Source of the DNA: an uncultured Acetatifactor sp.
GTDB taxonomy: Bacteria; Bacillota; Clostridia; Lachnospirales; Lachnospiraceae
Direction: 5' to 3'
Length of the DNA stretch: 64,000 bases
Assembly: GCA_910580225.1 (NCBI GenBank)
Contig: CAJTXE010000004.1
Coordinates: forward strand, 1-64,000
Shown here: piece by piece, positions 34,269-43,034 of the stretch
Layout of the letters: each line of letters opens with the position of its first letter
Numbering within the stretch: the first letter of the stretch is position 1
Position numbers and translations under genes: made by a program
The notes under the pieces: model-generated
Told to the model about the DNA's origin: nothing
The model's database searches: none
The model's input: only the letters and a program-made list of their open reading frames with translations

Positions 34269-37085
34269 ATGACATCGTGTAGTATGATGAAAGGGCAGAA
34301 GTTCAGGCGCTCCATGACAGCTTTTATCATGGCCCTGGTGCTGTTCCTGGCAATGCTGCTGCCGGAGGCCATGACGGTGAAGGCGGCAGAGGAATTGGTA
34401 ATGAAGGTCCATTACCACAGGGAGGACGGAAATTATGACGGCTGGTCCGCCTGGCTGTGGGAAATCGGGGGAGGCGACGCGGACGACATCGTATTTACCG
34501 ATGAAGACGGAGAGATGGTGGCCACCAAGGTGGTTACACCGGGCATAACTTCCGTGGGCTTCATCATCCGTACCCCGGATTGGGGAAAGGATATCGACAA
34601 GGACCAGTTTATCGACATTTCCGAGATGGTCTCCGGTACGGTACATATTTATGTGGAATCCGGCGTGGAGGGATATACCAAGGAGTATGGCGAAGACGCC
34701 GTAACCGGGGTCAAGATTTCCCGGGCAGAGTACAATGAGGAAGATAACACGGTAATTGTCAGTATGACAGGCAGTATTGAGGAGGGGCTGGACAGCGCGT
34801 TCCGCATACAGGGAGTTTCCGGCGAAGCGGTGATCACAGGCGCTGAGGAGACGGAGGAGAGAACGTATGTTCTGACGCTGCAGGAGGCCCTGGAGCTGAC
34901 GCGGGAATACACCATAACTTTCGACGAAAACGAATATAAGATAGTCATGCCCAATATTTATTCCACCGAGAATTTCGAGGCGGAGTATACCTATACGGGC
35001 GCGGATCTGGGAGCCTCCTGGAGCAGTGAGAAGACAGCGTTCCGGGTATGGGCGCCTACCGCGGATGCCGTATGGGTCAATCTGTATGCCGGGGGAACGC
35101 CGGATACGGAGGATCTGCAGGAGCAGCTGGAGATGACGCCGGATGCAAACGGAACCTGGATTGCGGAAAAAGAAGGGGATCTGAACGGCGTATATTATAC
35201 CTATACAGTGGAAATCAACGGCGAGAAGAAGGAGGCCTGTGATCCTTATGCCAGAACCACGGGCGTAAACGGTAAACGGGCCATGGTCATCGATCTGGCG
35301 TCCACCAATCCGGAGGGCTGGGATGCGGATAAGAATCCCAATGAGGAACTGACCTATAATGATGCCGTGATCTATGAGCTGCATGTGAGGGATCTGTCCT
35401 CCGATGCCAGTTCGGGGATTCAGAACGTGGGGAAATTCCTTGGACTGACGGAGACGGGAACCAAAACTCCGGGGGGCGTGCCTACGGGGCTTGACCATAT
35501 GAAGGATTTGGGGATTACCCATCTGCATCTGCTGCCTTCTTACGACTATGGCTCGGTGGATGAGACCATGCTTGACAAAGCGCAGTTTAACTGGGGTTAT
35601 GACCCGGTGAACTATAACGTGCCGGAAGGTTCCTACTCCACCGATCCCTACAATGGGGAAGTCAGGGTAAAGGAAATGAAGCAGATGGTAAAATCCCTTC
35701 ATGACAACGGCATCAGCGTGGTCATGGATGTGGTGTATAACCATGTACAGAGCGCAGGGGATTTCTGCTTTAATGTGATTGTGCCCGGATATTTTTCCCG
35801 TATTGACGAATCGGGGGCTTATTCCAACGGTTCCGGCTGCGGAAACGATACGGCTTCAGAGCGGGCCATGGTGCGGAAGTATATTGTGGATTCCGTGAAA
35901 TACTGGACGGAAGAGTACCACATTGACGGCTTCCGTTTTGACCTGGTGGGACTTCTTGACACGGAAACCATCAACGAACTGGTGGCGGAAGTCCATAAAG
36001 ATCACCCGGATGTCATTTTTTACGGGGAAGGCTGGACCATGGATACCGCGGTGACCAAGGAAGGCTATACCATGGCCACACAGATAAATTCCACCCAGAC
36101 TCCCGGCTTTGCCTACTTCAGCGACACCATCCGGGACGCTATCAAGGGAAGCGTATTTGACAGCTCCCCCGGATATGTATCAGGGGCGGAGGGACTGGAG
36201 GATACCATCCGCCAGTGCTTTATGGGGCTGACAGACTGGTGTACTACGCCTGCGCAGTCCATCAACTATGCATCCTGCCATGACAATCTGACCCTGATAG
36301 ACCGCATCAGCAGGGGGGCCATGAATTCGTCCAGGGCAGAGAAGGTACGGATGAATAACCTTTCGGCGGCCATTTATTTTACCTCCCAGGGGATTCCCTT
36401 CCTGCAGGCAGGAGAGGAGATGCTGCGGACCAAGATCAGCGGCGGTACCTTTGACGAGAACAGCTATAAATCCCCCGACTCCGTCAACAGCCTGAAATGG
36501 TCCACATTGGAGGAAGAGGAATATCAAAATGTCTATGCATACTATAAAGGGCTGATTGCTTTCCGCAAAGAACATGCTGCCCTGCGGCTCACCAATGCCC
36601 AGGATGTGGAACAGAACATCAAAGCGGTGGAGGGACTGCCTGCCAATGTGACGGCATTCGAGATCAATGGGGGCGTGAACGGAGAGACTTCTGACGGGCT
36701 TTTCGTCATCTTTAATCCCAACGAACAAGTGGAAGAGGTGGAACTGCCGGAGGGTGTCTGGGATGTATATGTGAACCATGAGAAAGCGGGAACCGAGGTT
36801 CTTGCCACCATCGCGGACGGCAAGGCAAGCGTAGAACCCATCTCGGCGCTGGTGCTGGTAAAGGGTACCGGGGATGCGGTAAGCCAGGAGGATGTGAACG
36901 AAAGTTCGGATACCGATACGGCTACGGATGAGAGCACAGAGTCCGGCGCAGGCCAGGAAGCTGCGGATACCGAAAAGGATACTTCCGGAAAGAGCAGTGT
37001 AACTGTGGTGGTGATTATCGTGGCTGTGGTACTTGCGGCAGCGGTTGTGGGTGTAGTGGCAGTAAAGAAAAAGGAGAAAAAATAA
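34269..37085 (+). CDS. pulA: Cell-anchored pullulanase (type I, GH13)
   Basis: A 938-residue extracellular debranching enzyme cleaving alpha-1,6 links in pullulan, starch and glycogen. Order: signal peptide (about 1-40); a CBM41-like starch-binding module (about 43-145, starting VMKVHYHREDGNYDGW); a spacer; a CBM48-like module; the GH13 barrel with YNHVQS, nucleophile D558 in DGFRFDLVG, acid/base E587 in YGEGWTMD and D672 in CHDNLTL; a C-terminal beta domain; a Ser/Thr/Glu linker; then a membrane helix and a KKKEKK tail, so it stays on the cell. I chose ATG 34269 (AAGGAGAGG upstream). Confidence 0.93.
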   Translation: MTSCSMMKGQKFRRSMTAFIMALVLFLAMLLPEAMTVKAAEELVMKVHYHREDGNYDGWSAWLWEIGGGDADDIVFTDEDGEMVATKVVTPGITSVGFIIRTPDWGKDIDKDQFIDISEMVSGTVHIYVESGVEGYTKEYGEDAVTGVKISRAEYNEEDNTVIVSMTGSIEEGLDSAFRIQGVSGEAVITGAEETEERTYVLTLQEALELTREYTITFDENEYKIVMPNIYSTENFEAEYTYTGADLGASWSSEKTAFRVWAPTADAVWVNLYAGGTPDTEDLQEQLEMTPDANGTWIAEKEGDLNGVYYTYTVEINGEKKEACDPYARTTGVNGKRAMVIDLASTNPEGWDADKNPNEELTYNDAVIYELHVRDLSSDASSGIQNVGKFLGLTETGTKTPGGVPTGLDHMKDLGITHLHLLPSYDYGSVDETMLDKAQFNWGYDPVNYNVPEGSYSTDPYNGEVRVKEMKQMVKSLHDNGISVVMDVVYNHVQSAGDFCFNVIVPGYFSRIDESGAYSNGSGCGNDTASERAMVRKYIVDSVKYWTEEYHIDGFRFDLVGLLDTETINELVAEVHKDHPDVIFYGEGWTMDTAVTKEGYTMATQINSTQTPGFAYFSDTIRDAIKGSVFDSSPGYVSGAEGLEDTIRQCFMGLTDWCTTPAQSINYASCHDNLTLIDRISRGAMNSSRAEKVRMNNLSAAIYFTSQGIPFLQAGEEMLRTKISGGTFDENSYKSPDSVNSLKWSTLEEEEYQNVYAYYKGLIAFRKEHAALRLTNAQDVEQNIKAVEGLPANVTAFEINGGVNGETSDGLFVIFNPNEQVEEVELPEGVWDVYVNHEKAGTEVLATIADGKASVEPISALVLVKGTGDAVSQEDVNESSDTDTATDESTESGAGQEAADTEKDTSGKSSVTVVVIIVAVVLAAAVVGVVAVKKKEKK

Positions 37086-37105
37086 AGCAGGAGAATTAAT
37101 CGGGA

Positions 37106-37137
37106 GAGAATCCGGTTTCAGAACCGGATTCTCTTTT
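37106..37137 (+). terminator. Rho-independent terminator after pulA
   Basis: A perfect 12-base stem, GAGAATCCGGTT (37106-37117) and AACCGGATTCTC (37122-37133), with a TCAG loop and TTTT tail. Confidence 0.92.
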
Positions 37138-37141
37138 GTTC

Positions 37142-37170
37142 TTGCAATTCTTTCTATCTTTACATATAAT
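37142..37170 (+). promoter_or_regulatory. Predicted sigma-A promoter for the ParB/BMP-like gene
   Basis: TTGCAA (37142-37147), a 17-base spacer, TATAAT (37165-37170), directly after the pulA terminator. A second TATAAT at 37209-37214 lacks a good -35. The leader is about 165 bases long. Confidence 0.75.
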
Positions 37171-37341
37171 GATGTTGGGGTCAAACGGTATTTTGCCCCT
37201 GGTACCCTATAATAAGATTGCAATTTTGGACATAAGATAGCGTAAAAGGCATGTTTTGGAACCGTATTCGGTGAGCGGGTGAAGGAGGCATTTTCGGCCT
37301 GGGCCCGCGGCAGAGATTTTAGCGGGAGGATGTAACAAGTT

Positions 37342-39246
37342 ATGGCAAAAGAAGATTATATGAAAGCATTTAAATCCGGAAAAAAGGATTATCAGTTCAG
37401 GATGCTGCGTGGGGAAAAGCCCACGTTGCTGGTGCTGGACGATATTATGCCGGAGAAGGGCTCGTACCATGAGGTACCTCTTGGACTGGTTCAGGTGCCG
37501 ATCGCACAGATTGTGGGTACCAAGACTGTGGGCCGGAGCAGTTCCTTTGCGGGGAATTTCATGCCCATTCTGCGGGATGATACGGAGTTTGCCTCCAAGT
37601 GGATCAACCTGAGCGAGAGCCAGAAAGAGGAGGGAATCCGGGATCCCATCAAGGTATATGAATATATGAATAAATTCTATGTGGAGGAGGGCAATAAGCG
37701 GGTCAGCGTGATGAAATATTTCGGAGCGGTCTCCATTCCCGGCAATGTGACTCGTATTGTTCCGAAACGTACCGGGGATAGGGAAAACAGGATTTACTAT
37801 GAATTTATGGATTTCTATCAGGCTGCGCCCATTAATTATATCTGGTTTTCCCAGGAGGGAAGCTTTGGAAAGCTTCAGGAGACTGTAGGAAAAGCGCCGG
37901 GGGAGATGTGGTCAGAAGACGAACTGCTGAAGTTCAGCGCCCTTTATACACGGTTTACCAACGAGTATGAAGCAAAAGGGGGAAGCAAACTGAAAATTAC
38001 CACAGGAGATGCCTTTCTTGCGTTTATTTCTCTCCACGGATACGATGAGGTGGACGAAAAAACAACCAATGAACTTCGGGATCTGATCGTGAAGAGCTGG
38101 GAAGAGTTCGAGCTCCTTCAGGAGGAGGAGGACATCGAGCTGAAGATGAAGCCCAGCAGTGAAAAGAAGTCCAAGCCGCTGCTGAGCATGCTGCTTCCTC
38201 TGAGTTCTCACAAGCTGAAGGCAGCGTTTATCTATGAGAAGACGCCGGGAACTTCGGCATGGACTTATGCCCATGAGCTGGGGAGACTGTATGTGGAACA
38301 GATTTTTGCAGATGAATTGACCACGGTGAGCTATGAAAACGGCACAGAGGACAATGTAGATATTCTAATTCAGAAGGCCATCGAATCCGGCTGTAAGCTG
38401 ATCTTTACCACCACGCCGCCGTTTGTTCAGGCCAGCGTGAAGGCGGCTATCGCAAATCCGGAGGTACGAATTCTGAACTGTTCATTGAATACTTCTCATC
38501 GTTATATTCGTACATATTACTCGCGGATGCATGAGGCGAAGTTTTTGATGGGAGCCATTGCAGGCGCCATGGCGGAGAATAATAAACTGATGTATATTGC
38601 GGATTATCCTATTTTCGGTTCCATTGCCAATATCAATGCATTTGCACTGGGAGCGAAGATGATCAATCCCAGAGCCAAGGTTTATCTGGAATGGTCCACC
38701 AGAAAGGAGATTGACCTGGACGAGAAAATCAGGGAGACCGGGGCAGCCTGTATCTCCGGGCGGGATATGGTGATTCCGGAGGAGGCCTCGCGGTTTTTCG
38801 GAATTTATCATATGGAAGGTGATCATCCCAGGAATCTGGCCATGCCGTTGTACCATTGGGGAAAATTCTATGAACAGCTTCTGAGGACCATATTGGGCGG
38901 GAACTGGAAGGACGACGATGCCCCTTCTACGAAAGCAATTAATTACTGGTGGGGGATGTCGGCAGGGGTGATTGATGTAGTATGTTCCAGACAGCTGCCC
39001 ATCGGGACCAGGCGTCTGGTGGAACTGCTGAAGGGCACCATCAGTTCGGAGAAGCTCAATCCGTTTTCCGGGGTTTTATATTCCCAGACAGGAATTGTGC
39101 AGGAGGATCCGGAGCGGAGCCTGCATCCGGAGGAGATCATGACGATGGATTGGCTGGCCGAAAATGTCATCGGGTCCATTCCCACAAAGGAAGAATTGAC
39201 AGAGAAGGCGGAACCTGTTATCAAGCAGCAGGGGGTAAAGGGGTAA
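37342..39246 (+). CDS. Cytoplasmic ParB-like/BMP-domain fusion protein
   Basis: A 634-residue protein without a signal peptide. The N-terminal half (about 90-170) has a ParB/sulfiredoxin-like segment, IKVYEYMNKFYVEEGNKRVSVMKY. The C-terminal half (about 295-560) resembles the BMP/PnrA family of nucleoside-binding proteins (KAAFIYEKTPGTSAWTYAHELGR, IFTTTPPFVQASVKAA, MGAIAGAMAENNKLMYIADYP). BMP proteins are normally exported lipoproteins, so a cytoplasmic form joined to a ParB-like part is unusual and may be a ligand sensor. It has its own promoter; a phosphoesterase gene follows 25 bases later. Confidence 0.72.
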   Translation: MAKEDYMKAFKSGKKDYQFRMLRGEKPTLLVLDDIMPEKGSYHEVPLGLVQVPIAQIVGTKTVGRSSSFAGNFMPILRDDTEFASKWINLSESQKEEGIRDPIKVYEYMNKFYVEEGNKRVSVMKYFGAVSIPGNVTRIVPKRTGDRENRIYYEFMDFYQAAPINYIWFSQEGSFGKLQETVGKAPGEMWSEDELLKFSALYTRFTNEYEAKGGSKLKITTGDAFLAFISLHGYDEVDEKTTNELRDLIVKSWEEFELLQEEEDIELKMKPSSEKKSKPLLSMLLPLSSHKLKAAFIYEKTPGTSAWTYAHELGRLYVEQIFADELTTVSYENGTEDNVDILIQKAIESGCKLIFTTTPPFVQASVKAAIANPEVRILNCSLNTSHRYIRTYYSRMHEAKFLMGAIAGAMAENNKLMYIADYPIFGSIANINAFALGAKMINPRAKVYLEWSTRKEIDLDEKIRETGAACISGRDMVIPEEASRFFGIYHMEGDHPRNLAMPLYHWGKFYEQLLRTILGGNWKDDDAPSTKAINYWWGMSAGVIDVVCSRQLPIGTRRLVELLKGTISSEKLNPFSGVLYSQTGIVQEDPERSLHPEEIMTMDWLAENVIGSIPTKEELTEKAEPVIKQQGVKG

Positions 39247-39271
39247 AGTACCATAGAAGGAAAGGTTTTTT

Positions 39272-39892
39272 ATGAAGATAATGGTAATCGCGGACGAGGA
39301 GTCAAAATACCTGTGGGATTTTTTCGAGAGAAGTATGTTGGAAGGAATCGATTTGATTATTTCCTGCGGTGATCTGGATCCGCGATATCTTTCTTTTCTG
39401 GTGACCTTTGCCTCTGCACCGGTGCTGTATGTACATGGAAATCATGACAAGAAATACGAACAGATTCCGCCGGAAGGCTGTATCTGTATTGAAGATCAGA
39501 TTTATGTATATGAAGGAGTACGGATTTTGGGACTGGGCGGTTCCATGCGCTACAAGCCGGGACCCTATCAGTATACGGAAAAGGAAATGGCCAAACGAGT
39601 CAAAAAACTGCGGTTTAAGCTGCTCCGCAGAGGAGGCTTTGATATTCTGGTGGCTCATTCGCCGGCTTACCAGCTCAATGACGGTCGGGATTTGCCCCAT
39701 CAGGGATTCAAAGTGTTTCGGACTTTGATGGAGAAGTATCATCCCAAATATTTCCTCCATGGGCATGTGCATATGTCCTATGGAAGACAGCACAAACGGT
39801 ATGACAAATATCTGGACACCCATATTATCAACGCTTATGAGCGATGTGTGTTTGAGTTTGAGGATGAGAATCCTCAGGATCATATCCGCTGA
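39272..39892 (+). CDS. Calcineurin-like metallophosphoesterase
   Basis: A 206-residue metallophosphoesterase. Motifs GDLDPRYL, YVHGNHDKKYE, VAHSPAY and HGHVHMSYG supply most of the dinuclear metal site. The usual first motif, D-x-H near the N-terminus, reads ADEES here, so one metal ligand is altered. It lies 25 bases after the ParB/BMP gene. The substrate is unknown. Confidence 0.85.
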   Translation: MKIMVIADEESKYLWDFFERSMLEGIDLIISCGDLDPRYLSFLVTFASAPVLYVHGNHDKKYEQIPPEGCICIEDQIYVYEGVRILGLGGSMRYKPGPYQYTEKEMAKRVKKLRFKLLRRGGFDILVAHSPAYQLNDGRDLPHQGFKVFRTLMEKYHPKYFLHGHVHMSYGRQHKRYDKYLDTHIINAYERCVFEFEDENPQDHIR

Positions 39893-40048
39893 GGCAGGAC
39901 ATGCACGGCGCAGAACGGGCCTGCAGGGCAGAGAGGCTGCCGGAGGGTTGGCCGCTCAGGAAGCGGGGGAGCAGTTGCTGTAAAGCACATGGACGGAACG
40001 GAATCGAATTGCTGACAAAAGATGCAGAACGAAAGGAGAGGAAGCAAT

Positions 40049-40933
40049 ATGCGACTGATTACCACAACGGAAAAAACAGCCGAAATTTTCGGAGATGAGG
40101 AGAGCGTCCGCATTCTGGCGGAGGCAGGCTTTGATGCCATAGACTGGGGTTTTTTTGAGATGGCGGCCGGAAAGGGGATCTGGTGTACGGATGCCTGGGA
40201 AGAACATGCGCTGCATTTGAAGAAGCTGGGGGAGGAATACGGTATCGGTTTCGGTCAGGCCCATGCGCCTTTTCCTTCTTCTTATGGAAAGGAACCGGAA
40301 GACACCGTAGTCAGGGAGCGGATTCTCCGTTCGATGCACGCTGCAGCGATTATGGACGCACGAAACATCGTTGTACATCCCGTGCAGCATCGGACGTATG
40401 CAAAGGAAAAGCAGCGTCTGTGGGAGGAGAATCTGGAATTTTACCGGGGGCTGGTTCCTTACTGTGAGGAATACGGCATTCGTGTCTGTGCGGAAAATAT
40501 GTGGCAGTATGACAATAAGCGCAGATATATTGTGGACAGCGTATGTTCCCAGCCGGAAGAATTCTGCGGCTTGTTGGATGCACTGGATTCTCCCTGGATC
40601 GTGGGCTGCCTGGATCTGGGACATTGCGCGCTGGTGGGTGTGGAGCCGGAGGATTTTATCCGGGCCATGGGAAAGGACAGGCTGCAGGCACTTCATGTCC
40701 ATGATGTGGATTATGTGCACGACTGCCATACCATGCCGTTTACGAAAAACCTGAACTGGGAGGCGATTACCAGGGCGCTGGCGGAAATCGGGTATGAAGG
40801 AGACTTTACCTTTGAGGCGGACAGCTTCTATGAGGGATTCCCGCCTGCGCTGGTACCGGATGCCTGCAAATTGATGGAGCGGACAGGACGATATCTGATG
40901 GGAAGGATCCGGGAGCAGGGAGCCGGCCGGTGA
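40049..40933 (+). CDS. Sugar phosphate isomerase/epimerase-like TIM barrel
   Basis: A 294-residue xylose-isomerase-like TIM-barrel protein (AP endonuclease 2 superfamily). Metal-binding positions fit: Glu in CAENMWQYDNKR, Asp/His in LDLGHCAL and HVHDVDYVHDCH, and Glu in FTFEADSF. The substrate is not assignable. The start at 40049 follows AAAGGAGAGGAAG; the ORF from 40022 adds nine residues. Confidence 0.85.
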   Translation: MRLITTTEKTAEIFGDEESVRILAEAGFDAIDWGFFEMAAGKGIWCTDAWEEHALHLKKLGEEYGIGFGQAHAPFPSSYGKEPEDTVVRERILRSMHAAAIMDARNIVVHPVQHRTYAKEKQRLWEENLEFYRGLVPYCEEYGIRVCAENMWQYDNKRRYIVDSVCSQPEEFCGLLDALDSPWIVGCLDLGHCALVGVEPEDFIRAMGKDRLQALHVHDVDYVHDCHTMPFTKNLNWEAITRALAEIGYEGDFTFEADSFYEGFPPALVPDACKLMERTGRYLMGRIREQGAGR

Positions 40934-41023
40934 GAGGGTAGAAACCAACAGGGCGCCGTTGTCTGGGGGGCGGCTGTGGGCAGCAATTTTCATTTGAGAA
41001 AGGATAGAAGGAAGTAGGAATCT

Positions 41024-41608
41024 ATGCATAATACAATTTCAAGACCGGAAGCCCTGGAGCTTCTGAAAAAATACAACAAAGAGTCTTTTCATATCCAGCA
41101 TGCGCTTACAGTGGAAGGTGTGATGCGGTATTTTGCCCGGGAGACGGGAAACGGAGAGGATGAGGAATACTGGGGCATGGTGGGCCTGCTTCATGACATT
41201 GATTTCGAGCTGTATCCCGAGGAGCATTGTGTGAAGGCGCCGGAACTCCTGCGGGAAGCAGGGATTTCGGAGGAGATGATTTACTCCGTCTGCAGCCATG
41301 GATATGGGCTGTGCAGTGATCTGGAGCCCAGGCATCTGATGGAAAAGATACTGTTTGCCTGTGATGAACTCACTGGCCTCATCGGGGCTGCCGCCAGGAT
41401 GAGACCATCCAGAAGTGTGATGGACATGGAACTTGGAAGTCTGAAGAAGAAGTATAAGGACAAGAGATTTGCAGCCGGGTGCTCCCGGGAGGTGATTGCC
41501 TCCGGGGCGGAACGGCTCGGCTGGACTTTAGACGAGCTGTTGGAGAAAACGATCTCTGCCATGCGTGACTGCGAGGCGGCGGTGAATGCGGCGATGGCGG
41601 AGGAGTAA
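41024..41608 (+). CDS. HD-domain hydrolase
   Basis: A 194-residue HD-superfamily phosphohydrolase. The metal ligands appear as His in FHIQHALTVEGV, the HD pair in LLHDIDFE, His in CSHGYG and Asp in ACDELTG. The family acts on nucleotides or phosphates; the substrate is unknown. It is followed by a NUDIX gene 4 bases later, so the two are probably cotranscribed. Confidence 0.85.
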   Translation: MHNTISRPEALELLKKYNKESFHIQHALTVEGVMRYFARETGNGEDEEYWGMVGLLHDIDFELYPEEHCVKAPELLREAGISEEMIYSVCSHGYGLCSDLEPRHLMEKILFACDELTGLIGAAARMRPSRSVMDMELGSLKKKYKDKRFAAGCSREVIASGAERLGWTLDELLEKTISAMRDCEAAVNAAMAEE

Positions 41609-41612
41609 AGCC

Positions 41613-42176
41613 ATGAATTTATTCCGGGAAATTCAAGGGTACAAGCCTGTAAATGAGCAGGAGAGATGTGACAGAGAGCTGATGCTGTGTTTTATGGCGC
41701 AGAATTCGGATTATCTCAACAGGGAGAACCGGATTGCTCATTTCAGCACATCCTTATGGACGGTAAACCGTGAATGCACCAAGACTTTGATGGTATATCA
41801 TAATATTTATGACTCCTGGTCCTGGATCGGCGGTCATGCAGACGGGATAGAGGATTTATGCTCTGTGGCCATGAGAGAGCTGGAAGAGGAGACCGGAGTC
41901 ACCAGCGGCGTCCTGATGAGCAGGGATATTTTCAGTCTGGAAATACTGACCGTTGACGGACATGTGAAAAGGGGACATTATGTGCCCAGTCATCTGCATA
42001 TGAATGTGACTTATCTGGCACAGGCTGACGAGACGGAGGCGCTGACCGTGAACCGGGAGGAAAACCAGGCGGTGAAATGGTGGACTCTGCAGGAGGCGCT
42101 GCAGGTACCCGGGGAACCATGGATGGTGGAGCGGATCTATAAAAAACTGGTTGAAAAGTGCCGAAACTTTTTTTAG
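41613..42176 (+). CDS. NUDIX hydrolase
   Basis: A 187-residue NUDIX hydrolase. The Nudix box GX5EX7REUXEEXGU is complete (GHADGIE, then REL, then EEETGV). It probably cleaves nucleoside-diphosphate-linked substrates; the specific one is unknown. The ATG at 41613 follows GGAGGAG, and the preceding HD gene stops 4 bases earlier. Confidence 0.9.
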   Translation: MNLFREIQGYKPVNEQERCDRELMLCFMAQNSDYLNRENRIAHFSTSLWTVNRECTKTLMVYHNIYDSWSWIGGHADGIEDLCSVAMRELEEETGVTSGVLMSRDIFSLEILTVDGHVKRGHYVPSHLHMNVTYLAQADETEALTVNREENQAVKWWTLQEALQVPGEPWMVERIYKKLVEKCRNFF

Positions 42177-42248
42177 ATGAAATTTGTAAAGTGACTTTCA
42201 GAAGATGGAAAATCAGAGCGTGGGAAGAAGGAAAGGACAGGTACAGGT

Positions 42249-42995
42249 ATGGGAAAATACACTCTGGAAGTATGCGTGGACAGTGCAGAATCAGCGGAAG
42301 CGGCGGCAAAGGGAGGAGCGGACCGGGTAGAACTGTGCGCAAATCTGGTGATTGGAGGAACCACTCCCCCGGAGGCTCTGTTTGAAAAGATACGGAGCCT
42401 GACGGATATCAGAGTCAATGTACTGATCCGTCCCAGATACGGAGATTTTCTGTATACCGAGTATGAGTTTGACATGATTTCCCGCAGTGTGGCGCGTTTT
42501 CGGGAGATGGGGGCCAACGGCGTGGTGATCGGATGCCTGCTTCCTGACGGCTCTCTGGATATGGAGCGGATGAAACGACTTGTAGAACTGGCGGGACCTA
42601 TGGATGTGACGCTGCACAGAGCCTTTGATATGTGCAGGGATGCTTATGAAGCACTGGACCAGGCTGCAGCGCTGGGGATTCGGACCATTCTGACTTCCGG
42701 CCAGAAGGAAAACAGCTGGGCCGGCAGGGAGCTGATTGCAGGCCTGGTAAAAGAAAGCGGCGGCAGGGTGGATATCATGGCAGGGGGCGGCGTGGACGCG
42801 GGAAAGATCCGGGAGCTGATTCCGGCAACAGGAGCCGGGAGCTATCATATGTCCGGAAAAGTGGTTCTGGACAGCGGCATGGTATACCGCAGAGAGGAGG
42901 TCTCCATGGGGGTGCCCGGGATGGGAGAATATGAAATCTTCCGCACTTCGGAGGCAAAGATCCGGGAGGCAAGAGAGGTATTGGATGAATATTAG
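42249..42995 (+). CDS. cutC: CutC family protein
   Basis: A 248-residue TIM-barrel protein of the CutC family (LEVCVDSAESAEAAAKGGADRVELCANL, NVLIRPRYGDFLYTEYE, LHRAFDMC, ILTSGQ). It was named for copper homeostasis in E. coli, but the biochemical role is uncertain. The start follows GGAAAGGACAGG. Confidence 0.92.
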   Translation: MGKYTLEVCVDSAESAEAAAKGGADRVELCANLVIGGTTPPEALFEKIRSLTDIRVNVLIRPRYGDFLYTEYEFDMISRSVARFREMGANGVVIGCLLPDGSLDMERMKRLVELAGPMDVTLHRAFDMCRDAYEALDQAAALGIRTILTSGQKENSWAGRELIAGLVKESGGRVDIMAGGGVDAGKIRELIPATGAGSYHMSGKVVLDSGMVYRREEVSMGVPGMGEYEIFRTSEAKIREAREVLDEY

Positions 42996-43034
42996 GGTCG
43001 GTGGTCTTTTACAATAAATTGGAGATGAGAGAAG

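Noticed and set aside
34179..35744. 521-codon minus-strand ORF opposite the pullulanase gene
   Set aside because: The plus strand holds clear pullulanase domains and catalytic motifs; the antisense frame has His/Arg-rich, low-order composition and no ribosome binding site.
37171..37341. Purine riboswitch before the ParB/BMP gene
   Set aside because: The conserved purine-aptamer core and paired loops were not found in the leader.
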